From assembly GCA_034435275.1 (NCBI GenBank), contig DAOTXP010000129.1:1-12347 (forward strand): DNA of 12,347 nt, written 5' to 3'. The position numbers and the translations under genes are program-made. The DNA comes from JBFMCC01 sp034435275 (GTDB taxonomy: Bacteria > Chloroflexota > Anaerolineae > Anaerolineales > Villigracilaceae). Below the pieces are notes generated by a model. The model was given only the letters and a program-made list of their open reading frames with translations. It searched no databases and was not told where the DNA came from. Positions 4,961-10,914 of this stretch are shown here, in pieces; position 1 is the stretch's first letter, and each line of letters begins with the position of its first letter.

Positions 4961-5956
4961 CTATATCCACGTTCTTTTGCGCATCCACAAATACATGATG
5001 ATTGGAACCAATGCAAGTAGAGCTATAACGTTAAAAAAGACGGGACGGGTCATCAATTCCCAGATGGCATCATCCGAACGGGGCACAAAGAAATTCATTC
5101 CGAAAACACCTGCAATGAAGCTCATGGGCATGAAAAGGGTCGTGATGATGGTCAGGGTCTTCATGACCTCGTTCATGCGGTTGTTGATGACCGAGAGGTA
5201 TGAATCCAGCGCACCGCCGACCAGGTCGCGCATGGATTCGTTCAGGTCGTGGAGGCGCACCATATGGTCGTACACGTCGCGGAAGAAGACGCGGTCGCGC
5301 GGGTCGATTACCCGGAAATCGTCGCGGGCCAGTTTGTTCAGCACTTCGCGCTGGGGAGTGATGATGCGCCGCATGGATTGCAGAACGCGTTTGAGCGAGA
5401 ACAACTGCTCGAGGGTTCCGCGCGTCGGCCTGTCGAATACTTCGTCTTCGATCTCGTTGATAGCGAGATCCACCTGTTCGACAAAGTGCATATAGTCACT
5501 GGTCAGGCGATCCACGATCTTATAGAGCAGGTGGTCTGTGCCTTCTTGCAGGTTACGCGGGTCGCGCGGGACGGCGGACCAGATTTCGTCGAGGGAAGGA
5601 ATTGGCAGGTCGTGATGGGTGACAAGATAATTGTGTCCAATAAAGACATCCAGTTCCTCGCTCTCCGTGGCCCAGCCGGCGCCGTTGTTGCCAATCAGAC
5701 TGATGGTATCGAATACAATGTAGAGATAGTCGCCCCAATCGTCCACCCTGGGTACATGTCTCTCGGCCAGGGCGTCGTCAATGGCGAGAGGGTGGAACCC
5801 AAATCGCTCCAGAATAGGCTGGCAGACCTCTGCCGATTCGCCGCTGAAATCCACCCAGAGCAGGCCGCGGGGGTTGCGGACCGCGCGGGGAAAATCGGCC
5901 GGCTTCAGGTCGGTTTGAAGCGGCTTACCGGGCTGGTAGTACAGGGAACGGATCAT
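4961..5956 (-). CDS. corA: CorA-family Mg2+/Co2+ transporter
   Basis: CorA channels are pentameric and carry Mg2+ (or Co2+) across the cytoplasmic membrane, gated by intracellular Mg2+. The 331-residue protein has the large soluble N-terminal alpha/beta domain, with HPLAIDDALAERHVPRVDDW at 55-74 (typically HPLaiED in the family), and a long stalk helix region (about 150-265, rich in E, D, R, L). Two C-terminal transmembrane helices follow (about 267-286 and 306-325), with the signature GMN at 286-288 after the first. A basic tail KRTWI ends it. AGG lies shortly before the ATG. It is divergent from the SHOCT-like operon, and its promoter must lie in the same AT-rich gap. Substrate preference cannot be read from the sequence. 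Confidence 0.94.
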   Translation of the reverse strand: MIRSLYYQPGKPLQTDLKPADFPRAVRNPRGLLWVDFSGESAEVCQPILERFGFHPLAIDDALAERHVPRVDDWGDYLYIVFDTISLIGNNGAGWATESEELDVFIGHNYLVTHHDLPIPSLDEIWSAVPRDPRNLQEGTDHLLYKIVDRLTSDYMHFVEQVDLAINEIEDEVFDRPTRGTLEQLFSLKRVLQSMRRIITPQREVLNKLARDDFRVIDPRDRVFFRDVYDHMVRLHDLNESMRDLVGGALDSYLSVINNRMNEVMKTLTIITTLFMPMSFIAGVFGMNFFVPRSDDAIWELMTRPVFFNVIALLALVPIIMYLWMRKRTWI

Positions 5957-5977
5957 TCAGCCTCTAGAAAATGGAGT

Positions 5978-5992
5978 AATATCAAGAATATT
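5978..5992. promoter_or_regulatory. AT-rich inverted repeat upstream of the SHOCT-like operon promoter
   Basis: AATAT-CAAGA-ATATT is a perfect 5-bp inverted repeat in the gap between corA and the regulator gene. A second longer-range pair, TCAAGAA (5982-5988) and TTCTTGA (6061-6067), flanks the promoter. It may be an operator for the zinc-ribbon/HTH regulator or for corA control; it could also be chance in AT-rich DNA. Confidence 0.35.
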
Positions 5993-6002
5993 GAAATAAT
6001 AC

Positions 6003-6030
6003 TTGACAAATTCAAATAAATTGCTATAAT
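6003..6030 (+). promoter_or_regulatory. Consensus sigma-70 promoter of the SHOCT-like operon
   Basis: TTGACA (6003-6008), 16-nt spacer, TATAAT (6025-6030): both hexamers are perfect. The region is markedly AT-rich against its surroundings. The start codon of the first gene lies 51 nt further on, leaving a leader of about 43 nt. Confidence 0.85.
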
Positions 6031-6080
6031 ATATTTATATTTTGAAACATTAAGTTGATGTTCTTGAACTGGAGGTCGAA

Positions 6081-6464
6081 ATGCATCCTGCTCCAACCCG
6101 TTGCCCGGTCTGTCAGGCCGAACTGACGGTAACTCGTCTTCATTGCCCGTCTTGTGATACAGCCATCGAAGGCCGGTTTGCAGCAGGGTCTTTTGCACAT
6201 CTCTCGGCCGAACAACTCGATTTTATCGTGACTTTCGTCCGTTGCGAGGGCAAGATCAACCGTATGGAGAGCGAACTGGGACTTTCGTATCCGACCATCC
6301 GCAACCGCCTGCACGATGTGATCCGCGCCATGGGCTTCGAGCCCGGGCGGGAAGAGTCGCCTGAAATTACGGACGAACAGCGCCGCGCCATCCTTGATGA
6401 TCTGAACAGCGGAAAGATTTCCGCCGAGGATGCCATGCGCCTGTTGCGCGGCGGAGAGGAGTAG
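6081..6464 (+). CDS. DUF2089-type regulator: zinc ribbon + HTH + SHOCT-like domain
   Basis: This is a 127-residue putative transcription factor of the DUF2089 family. Residues 8-25 form a zinc ribbon with two CPxC knuckles (C8-C11, C22-C25). Residues about 41-86 look like a sigma-region-4-like helix-turn-helix (LSAEQLDFIVTFVRCEGKIN, then ESELGLSYPTIRNRLHDVI). Residues 96-124 are a SHOCT-like two-helix module (ITDEQRRAILDDLNSGKISA). GGAGGT lies 5 nt before the ATG. It is the first gene of a tightly spaced operon, only 3 bp before the next gene, and probably regulates the operon and itself. DNA target and signal are unknown; the family assignment is from motif memory. Confidence 0.85.
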   Translation: MHPAPTRCPVCQAELTVTRLHCPSCDTAIEGRFAAGSFAHLSAEQLDFIVTFVRCEGKINRMESELGLSYPTIRNRLHDVIRAMGFEPGREESPEITDEQRRAILDDLNSGKISAEDAMRLLRGGEE

Positions 6465-6467
6465 ATC

Positions 6468-7538
6468 ATGATTCGCAAGAGCATAAAAGTAAAAACGAAT
6501 GTGCGCGTCATTATTCTGTCTGCCCCCGGAGATCTTAAAGTGACCGGCTGGGAAAGAGAGGAAATCATGGCCAAGGCTGACGATATCCTGGAATTGACAC
6601 AGGACGGCGACGAAATCACGATCACTTGCGACGATGATCTTTCTGTAACTGTCCCGGCGAGCGCCGGTCTGCAAATTGACCACGCCGCCGGTGATGTGGA
6701 TATATTCAGAGTCAATGGCCCCGTCTCATTTGGGTCGGTGATGGGCGATCTCTCCATGCACCAGGTTGGCCCGGTCACCGTGGGCGCGCTGGAAGGAGAT
6801 TTGAGCCTGCGCGGTGTCACCGGTGATGTCAGCATTGGCGAGGTCAGCAGCGACGCGTCCCTGCGCGACGTGCAGGGCAACGTGACTCTCGGCTCGGTCG
6901 AAGAGGACCTGTACCTGCAAGCCGTTTCAGGAAACGTGAATGCGACCGTTGGGGCAGACGCCGTTCTTCACCTGGACCCGCGGCCCGGCGCGGCTGTAAA
7001 CGTGACCGCCAGGGACGACATCCTCCTGCATCTGCCTGAATCGGTGGATGCGGCCTTTTCGCTGACGGCACGCGACGCGGAGGATATTCACGTTCAATTG
7101 CCCGGCGCGGCCACGACAATGAATGAAAATCCGCGTGTGTTTGTGTTGGGAAACGGTGCGGCCTCCATTTCACTTTCGGCGGAAGGTGACATCATGGTCA
7201 CCACCCAGGCAGAGGAATGGGAGGACGCGTCCGAATTCGCCGACTTTGGCCGCGACTGGCCTCTGCCGGCCGATTTGGGCGAGCAGATCAATCGGCGGGT
7301 CCAGCAGGCTACGCGGCGCGCGGAAGCCGCCGCGCGCCGAGCCGCCCAGCGGGCGCGCGTCAAGGTGAACGCGAGGGTCGGGCGCTGGAACTGGGACATG
7401 TTCCCGCAAGGCGCTCCGCCTGCAGGCCCCGTTGGTGATCCCGTTTCGGATGAGGAACGCATGACCATCCTGCGCATGTTGCAGGAAAAGAAGATTACGA
7501 GCGAGGAAGCCGAGAAGTTGCTTTCGGCGCTTGGATAA
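6468..7538 (+). CDS. DUF4097-like beta-repeat protein with C-terminal SHOCT-like domain
   Basis: The 356-residue protein has no signal peptide or transmembrane segment. Residues 12-210 consist of short beta repeats with a glycine-aspartate turn every 10-12 residues (AGDVDIFRVNGPVSFGSV, EGDLSLRGVTGDVSIGEV, SGNVNATVG), as in DUF4097 beta-helix-like proteins. Residues 270-305 are a very basic Arg/Ala helix (INRRVQQATRRAEAAARRAA) that could bind acidic surfaces, nucleic acid or membrane lipids. The last 30 residues (327-356, SDEERMTILRMLQEKKITSE) are a SHOCT-like module. YvlB/LiaX-type proteins carry this module N-terminally; here the order is reversed. The GGAGAGGAG inside the end of the previous gene supplies the ribosome binding site, so translation is probably coupled. 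The function is unproven; an envelope-stress role is inferred from relatives. Confidence 0.78.
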   Translation: MIRKSIKVKTNVRVIILSAPGDLKVTGWEREEIMAKADDILELTQDGDEITITCDDDLSVTVPASAGLQIDHAAGDVDIFRVNGPVSFGSVMGDLSMHQVGPVTVGALEGDLSLRGVTGDVSIGEVSSDASLRDVQGNVTLGSVEEDLYLQAVSGNVNATVGADAVLHLDPRPGAAVNVTARDDILLHLPESVDAAFSLTARDAEDIHVQLPGAATTMNENPRVFVLGNGAASISLSAEGDIMVTTQAEEWEDASEFADFGRDWPLPADLGEQINRRVQQATRRAEAAARRAAQRARVKVNARVGRWNWDMFPQGAPPAGPVGDPVSDEERMTILRMLQEKKITSEEAEKLLSALG

Positions 7539-7550
7539 AAGGATAGCGCC

Positions 7551-8174
7551 ATGTCTTCTTCAGAGGAACGACAACAGATCTTGAAGATGGTCGAGGATGG
7601 CAAAATCTCGGCCGAGGAAGCCATGCGCCTGATGAAGGCGCTGGAGGAGAACCCTGCTGAAGAACGGGTGGAAGTCATCGAAGCCGCGTCTATCCCCAAG
7701 TCAGAGAAGATCGACGCGCCGGAGTTCGAGCAGGTGGCGGCGCGCGCCCGTCGCTTTGCGATGATCCCCGTCTGGATCGGCATTGGCATCACCCTGGTCA
7801 GCAGCCTGTTGATGTACTGGGCTATGCAGGCCTCCGGGTTCGGATTCTGGTTTTATTGCCTGTGGTTCCCGTTCCTGTTTGGTGTTTTGATCCTGGCCTT
7901 GGGCGCGGGTGGACACAACTCGCGCTGGCTGTTTGTGGATGTACAGCAGAAGCCCGGGGAACATCCCGGGCGCATCACCCTGGGATTCCCCGTCCCGCTG
8001 GGACTGGTGGGTTGGGTGCTGAGAAATTTTGGCCACCACATCAAAGGTATGGATCAGCAACGTGCCGCCGATATGGCAGATTTGCTGAAAGCGACCGCCT
8101 CGTCGAAGGCGCCATTGATTGTCAACGCGAGTGACGACGAGGACGGCGAACGCGTGCAGGTTTACATTGGATAA
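7551..8174 (+). CDS. SHOCT-like membrane-hairpin protein of unknown function
   Basis: The 207-residue protein has an N-terminal SHOCT-like module (residues 4-32, SEERQQILKMVEDGKISAEE), an acidic linker, two transmembrane helices (about 70-92 and 97-120, rich in I, L, F, W), and a C-terminal cytoplasmic-looking domain (126-207). That C-terminal domain is recognisably homologous to the one in the next gene: RWLFVDV versus RWLRIRV, FPVPLGLV versus IPLDLV, KGMD versus EGVD, and DEDGERVQVYIG versus EEDGEHVEIYVE. So it can be read as the next protein with a membrane hairpin inserted after the module. A short TM-TM loop (about 93-96) implies both termini face the same side, likely the cytoplasm. It starts 12 bp after the previous stop, behind AAGGA. 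I do not recognise a named function. Confidence 0.75.
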   Translation: MSSSEERQQILKMVEDGKISAEEAMRLMKALEENPAEERVEVIEAASIPKSEKIDAPEFEQVAARARRFAMIPVWIGIGITLVSSLLMYWAMQASGFGFWFYCLWFPFLFGVLILALGAGGHNSRWLFVDVQQKPGEHPGRITLGFPVPLGLVGWVLRNFGHHIKGMDQQRAADMADLLKATASSKAPLIVNASDDEDGERVQVYIG

Positions 8175-8185
8175 GGAGGTGCGTC

Positions 8186-8569
8186 ATGGCGACCACTGAA
8201 GAGCGAATGAAAATTTTGAAGATGGTCGAGGAGGGAAAAATCAGCGCGGAGGAAGGCGCCAAGTTGCTGGCCGCCTTGAGCGAGGGACGCCGCGGGGTCG
8301 GCGTCCCGAACATGCCGCGTTCACCCGGCGCGCCGCGCTGGCTGCGGATTCGCGTCACAGACGTGAATTCGGGACGCTCAAAAGCCTCCGTGCAGATTCC
8401 GCTTGACCTGGTGGACGCCGGCATGAAGATCGGCGCGCACTTTGCCCCCGAAGTGGAGGGCGTGGACATGAACAATGTCATGAGCGCCCTGCGGGCCGGG
8501 ATGACAGGCAAGATCATTGATGTGGTGGACGAAGAGGACGGCGAGCACGTGGAGATTTACGTGGAGTAA
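8186..8569 (+). CDS. Small soluble SHOCT-like protein, paralogue of the preceding gene
   Basis: The 127-residue protein starts with a SHOCT-like module (residues 4-32, TEERMKILKMVEEGKISAEE), has a Pro/Gly/Arg linker (34-50), then a C-terminal domain (51-127) ending EEDGEHVEIYVE. The domain is shared with the preceding protein but no membrane helices are present. The DNA encoding the module is also alike: 17 nt (TTGAAGATGGTCGAGGA) are identical at 7581-7597 and 8216-8232, suggesting fairly recent duplication or strong constraint. A perfect AAGGAGGT (8173-8180) lies 5 nt before the ATG, stronger than those of the other genes of the operon, so the soluble form may be made in excess. It is the last gene before a strong terminator. 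Confidence 0.77.
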   Translation: MATTEERMKILKMVEEGKISAEEGAKLLAALSEGRRGVGVPNMPRSPGAPRWLRIRVTDVNSGRSKASVQIPLDLVDAGMKIGAHFAPEVEGVDMNNVMSALRAGMTGKIIDVVDEEDGEHVEIYVE

Positions 8570-8606
8570 ATTCGGCGGCCTCTGCTGCAGGAGGACGCCT
8601 GAATTG

Positions 8607-8646
8607 AAACGACCTGACGTGTCTTTCGCCCGTCAGGTCGTTTTTT
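8607..8646 (+). terminator. Intrinsic terminator of the SHOCT-like operon
   Basis: AAACGACCTGACG (8607-8619) and CGTCAGGTCGTTT (8631-8643) form a perfect 13-bp stem with an 11-nt loop, followed by six T (8641-8646). On the minus strand only TTT follows, so it may end degV weakly as well. Confidence 0.92.
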
Positions 8647-9507
8647 CTATGCCAGGTCTCCCATTAACTCCATCGGCACCACCGCCGCCCCCACGATGCC
8701 TGGGCCCGTGTGAACGCCCAGCACGGGAGAGATACGCATCACTTCGAGTTTGGCGACATTCAATTTTTCTTTGAGTTCGCCTGCGAGCGCCTCCGCCTTT
8801 TCGGTAAATCGTCCGTGCAATACAGTGACCCAGACGGGCGTGTGCGCGTACTTTTCATAAAGATGCTCCGCGATGGCGGTCATGGATTTGCCAATCGTCC
8901 GCTCGGTTTTCACGGTGGAATATTTCCCGTCCGCGTCCACGCGGATGACGGGTTTGAGATTCAGCAACGCGCCTGCGATGGCTTTCACCCGTCCAATTCG
9001 TCCGCCGCGGGCGAGATATTCCAGCGTGTCGAGCGTGTAGATGACCTCGGTTCTCTCGCGGATTTTTTCCAGGCGCGCTTTGATCGCATCGAAGGCCCAG
9101 CCCGCCTTTGATGCAAGCGCCGCGGCCAGCACTTGGAACCGTTCGCCGCCCGAGAGGGTGAGCGTGTCCCAAAAGCTGACGTCCGAGTCGGGACCGGCCT
9201 GTTTGCCGCCTTCGCGCGCGGCGTGGATCGTTCCGCTCAATCCCGACGAGATGTGAATGGACAGAATCTTCTCACCCGCCTTTGCAACTTTGCGATACAA
9301 CTCCGCGAACAACCCTGTCGAAGGCATGGCCGTCGTCGGGATTTGCGGGCGCATGGCTTCGAGCCGGTCGTAGAACGCGTCGGCGGTGATATCGGCGGAG
9401 TTGACTTCGCCTTCGGGAAATTGGATGAACAGCGGGGCTTGCGTGATACCGAGTCCTTCGAGTTCTTCGGCGGTCATATCTGCCGCACAATCGGTGACGA
9501 TTTTCAT
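8647..9507 (-). CDS. degV: DegV family fatty-acid-binding protein
   Basis: DegV/FakB-type proteins bind a fatty acid and, in Firmicutes, present it to the kinase FakA. The 286-residue protein has the N-terminal domain MKIVTDCAADMTAEELEGLG with the ligand-site Thr/Ser region TTAMPSTGLF (58-67) and HISSGLSGT (85-93). The C-terminal domain has TLEYLARGGRIGRVKA (161-176) and the ending SPVLGVHTGPGIVG (260-273), all DegV signatures. Length is standard. AAGGAG lies 5 nt before the ATG. It is preceded by its own promoter and, further upstream, the arsM terminator, so it is probably monocistronic. No fakA is in the window. The gene symbol is a family name; the lipid bound is not known. Confidence 0.92.
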   Translation of the reverse strand: MKIVTDCAADMTAEELEGLGITQAPLFIQFPEGEVNSADITADAFYDRLEAMRPQIPTTAMPSTGLFAELYRKVAKAGEKILSIHISSGLSGTIHAAREGGKQAGPDSDVSFWDTLTLSGGERFQVLAAALASKAGWAFDAIKARLEKIRERTEVIYTLDTLEYLARGGRIGRVKAIAGALLNLKPVIRVDADGKYSTVKTERTIGKSMTAIAEHLYEKYAHTPVWVTVLHGRFTEKAEALAGELKEKLNVAKLEVMRISPVLGVHTGPGIVGAAVVPMELMGDLA

Positions 9508-9527
9508 ATGTCTCCTTGTTTAAAATG

Positions 9528-9556
9528 GTTTTACTTGCGAACGATTGTACTGTCAA
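9528..9556 (-). promoter_or_regulatory. Probable degV promoter
   Basis: On the minus strand TTGACA (9556-9551), 17-nt spacer, TAAAAC (9533-9528). The -35 is perfect; the -10 matches 4 of 6. It lies 20 nt before the start codon, behind the arsM terminator. The spacer contains GTAC-AATC-GTTC, one base from a LexA box. Confidence 0.6.
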
Positions 9557-9581
9557 GGCAGGGAGATAAATGGCGGTTAAG

Positions 9582-9610
9582 AAAAAGCGACGGCAGTTCA
9601 GCCATCGCTT
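9582..9610 (-). terminator. Intrinsic terminator of arsM
   Basis: On the minus strand AAGCGATGGC (9610-9601) pairs with GCCGTCGCTT (9594-9585), 10 bp with one G-U, around a 6-nt loop, followed by five T (9586-9582). It lies 20 bp past the arsM stop. Confidence 0.85.
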
Positions 9611-9630
9611 TGACGAGCCAAACAGGCGTC

Positions 9631-10431
9631 TCACGCAGGTTTGTATGCGGTGATCTTCGCGCTATACACCGCCTTGTAAACCGACTCGCGCGGATACGCG
9701 GCCACATCGAGTTTCATTTCATCCAGCGCGCTGTCCACGGTTTCCTTGTCGAAGAACACAGGGCTGACGGACACGTCCGTGAAGCCGACCGCCTCCATCA
9801 TGCCGATGTAATCCTTCGCTTCGACCGCGCCCGCCACACATCCCGCCCAGGCGCTCAGGCTTTGCTTGACTGCCTCGGGCAGGGGGCCGTCGGTGACGAT
9901 GTCCGAGACGGCGAGTTGGCCGCCCGGTTTCAGCACGCGGAACGCTTCGGCGAAAACTTTGGCCTTATAGGGCGAGAGATTGATGACACAGTTCGAGATG
10001 ATGACATCCACGCTGTTCGCTTCCACGGGCAGGTCTTCGAGATAGCCCTGACGGAATTCCACGTTGGCGACTCCCATCCGCTTCGCGCTGGACCTGGCGC
10101 GCTCGATCATTTCGGGAGTCATATCCACGCCGATGACGTGTCCCGTCTCGCCGACTTTCTTCGCGGCGAAGAAGCAGTCGAGTCCCGCGCCGGAGCCGAG
10201 ATCGAGGACGACCTGTCCAGTTTGCAGGGACGCGAGCGTGATCGGGTCGCCGCATCCGTAACTGACGGGGGATTCGCCATCAGGGAGGGTGGCAAGCAAC
10301 TCCGCAGGGTAGAGGTTGGTTTCGGGCGCGCAACAATCGGAGGGTCCGCAGCAGGAGGCGCTGTTCCTGATCCGCTCGGCGTAATGCTCGCGGACAACTT
10401 CATGGATGGGAGTGGGGGATTGGGTGGTCAT
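9631..10431 (-). CDS. arsM: Arsenite S-adenosylmethionine methyltransferase
   Basis: ArsM methylates As(III) to mono-, di- and trimethylated species using SAM. The 266-residue protein has the SAM-binding Rossmann motif VLDLGSGAGLDCFFAAKKVG (75-94) and GVDMTPEMIERAR (101-113). The three conserved arsenic-binding cysteines are visible: C60 in SYGCGDP, C148 in IISNCVINLSP, and C198 in WAGCVAGA. The N-terminus adds a Cys-rich NSASCCGPSDCC (23-34), seen in other ArsM proteins and possibly helping As capture. AAGGAG lies 6 nt before the ATG. It lies directly downstream of arsR, with an arsR-type inverted repeat between, so it should be induced by arsenite. Confidence 0.95.
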   Translation of the reverse strand: MTTQSPTPIHEVVREHYAERIRNSASCCGPSDCCAPETNLYPAELLATLPDGESPVSYGCGDPITLASLQTGQVVLDLGSGAGLDCFFAAKKVGETGHVIGVDMTPEMIERARSSAKRMGVANVEFRQGYLEDLPVEANSVDVIISNCVINLSPYKAKVFAEAFRVLKPGGQLAVSDIVTDGPLPEAVKQSLSAWAGCVAGAVEAKDYIGMMEAVGFTDVSVSPVFFDKETVDSALDEMKLDVAAYPRESVYKAVYSAKITAYKPA

Positions 10432-10446
10432 GGGGGTCTCCTTTAT

Positions 10447-10462
10447 ATAGATGAATGTCTAT
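10447..10462. promoter_or_regulatory. ArsR operator in front of arsM
   Basis: ATAGA-TGAATG-TCTAT is a perfect inverted repeat of the same half-sites found at arsR. It lies between a TTGACA (minus strand 10474-10469) and the arsM Shine-Dalgarno AAGGAG. A -10 such as TCTATA (10451-10446) would overlap it, but the transcript would then start inside the Shine-Dalgarno, so the exact promoter is unsure. Confidence 0.72.
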
Positions 10463-10472
10463 GTATTTTGTC

Positions 10473-10505
10473 AAAAAAAGAGTCCGTCAAACGGCGATCT
10501 TTTTT
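10473..10505. terminator. A/T-rich terminator-like hairpin at the arsR stop
   Basis: AAAAAAGA (10474-10481) pairs with TCTTTTTT (10498-10505), with CCG/CGG inside, overlapping the arsR stop codon. On the minus strand it ends in seven T. It could partly separate arsR from arsM; the largely A-T stem makes it a weak terminator. Confidence 0.45.
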
Positions 10506-10786
10506 GTCGTCTCTGATTCAGGCGCGAACTTGAGCATGATCTGTCCGCAGCAGACCACGACGCGCTCCTGATTGAGGGTGTAGAAGGTCTGCTTGCCTTC
10601 TTCGCGGACATCCGCCAGGCCCGCCTCGCGCAGGATGGCGAGGTGGTGCGAGACGGTGGGCTGGGATACGTCGAGTTTCTCCACGATCTCATTGACCGAA
10701 AGCCAGTTGCAACAGATCAGCCCCATGATCTTCTGGCGGGTCTCGTCGGCGATGGCCTTGGCAAATAGGACGGGATTGGGTTTCAT
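10487..10786 (-). CDS. arsR: ArsR/SmtB-family arsenic-responsive repressor
   Basis: This is a 99-residue winged-HTH metalloregulator that leaves its operator on binding As(III). It begins with FAKAIADETRQKIMGLI, contains the recognition helix SQPTVSHHLAILREAGL (41-57) and the wing VREEGKQTFYTL. Candidate metal ligands are the pairs C25-C26 (LICCNWLSVNEI) and C79-C80 (VVVCCGQ). This differs from the CVCDL site of E. coli-type ArsR, so a distinct As(III) site between them is likely. The ATG at 10786 has no clear Shine-Dalgarno; its consensus promoter predicts a leader of only about 13 nt, and the operator covers the start codon. arsM follows 55 bp downstream. Confidence 0.93.
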   Translation of the reverse strand: MKPNPVLFAKAIADETRQKIMGLICCNWLSVNEIVEKLDVSQPTVSHHLAILREAGLADVREEGKQTFYTLNQERVVVCCGQIMLKFAPESETTKKIAV

Positions 10787-10801
10787 AGACGTTTATCTAT
10801 G
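10784..10801. promoter_or_regulatory. ArsR operator overlapping the arsR start codon
   Basis: CATAGA-CGTTTA-TCTATG is a perfect 6-bp inverted repeat with a 6-nt centre. Its left arm contains the arsR start codon on the minus strand, and it lies just downstream of the -10, covering the expected transcription start. Confidence 0.8.
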
Positions 10802-10805
10802 CAAG

Positions 10806-10833
10806 ATTATATCGAAGTTTGTCTATTTGTCAA
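10806..10833 (-). promoter_or_regulatory. arsR promoter (consensus sigma-70)
   Basis: On the minus strand TTGACA (10833-10828), 16-nt spacer, TATAAT (10811-10806), both perfect. Transcription would begin near 10799, giving a leader of about 13 nt without a Shine-Dalgarno sequence. Confidence 0.87.
10811..10826. promoter_or_regulatory. Degenerate second ArsR site in the arsR promoter spacer
   Basis: ATCGA-AGTTTG-TCTAT matches the operator pattern ATAGA-N6-TCTAT with one change, and lies between -35 and -10. With the perfect site downstream it would bracket the -10. Confidence 0.55.
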
Positions 10834-10837
10834 GGCG

Positions 10838-10876
10838 AAAAAGAGACCTCCGAAGTCTCCGAGGCTTCGGAGATCT
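10838..10876 (-). terminator. Intrinsic terminator of the membrane-protein gene
   Basis: On the minus strand AGATCTCCGAAG (10876-10865) pairs with CTTCGGAGGTCT (10855-10844), 12 positions with one mismatch, 9-nt loop, then CTTTTT (10843-10838). It lies upstream of the arsR promoter and keeps the two units apart. Confidence 0.82.
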
Positions 10877-10914
10877 GAAACTACCTGCCAGCCAACACCC
10901 CCAGCCGATCATTG

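Noticed and set aside
5249..6019. Open frame of 256 codons opposite corA
   Set aside because: Antisense shadow of corA; runs into the intergenic promoter region and has no recognisable domain.
10473..10505. Strong terminator separating arsR and arsM
   Set aside because: The hairpin exists but is mostly A-T; I list it only as weak, since arsM may depend on arsR read-through.
9133..10533. A 466-codon open frame on the plus strand across degV, arsM and the end of arsR
   Set aside because: It is antisense to two clearly recognised genes, its translation is His/Arg-rich with no known motif, and it crosses promoters and a terminator; it arises from codon bias of the opposite strand.
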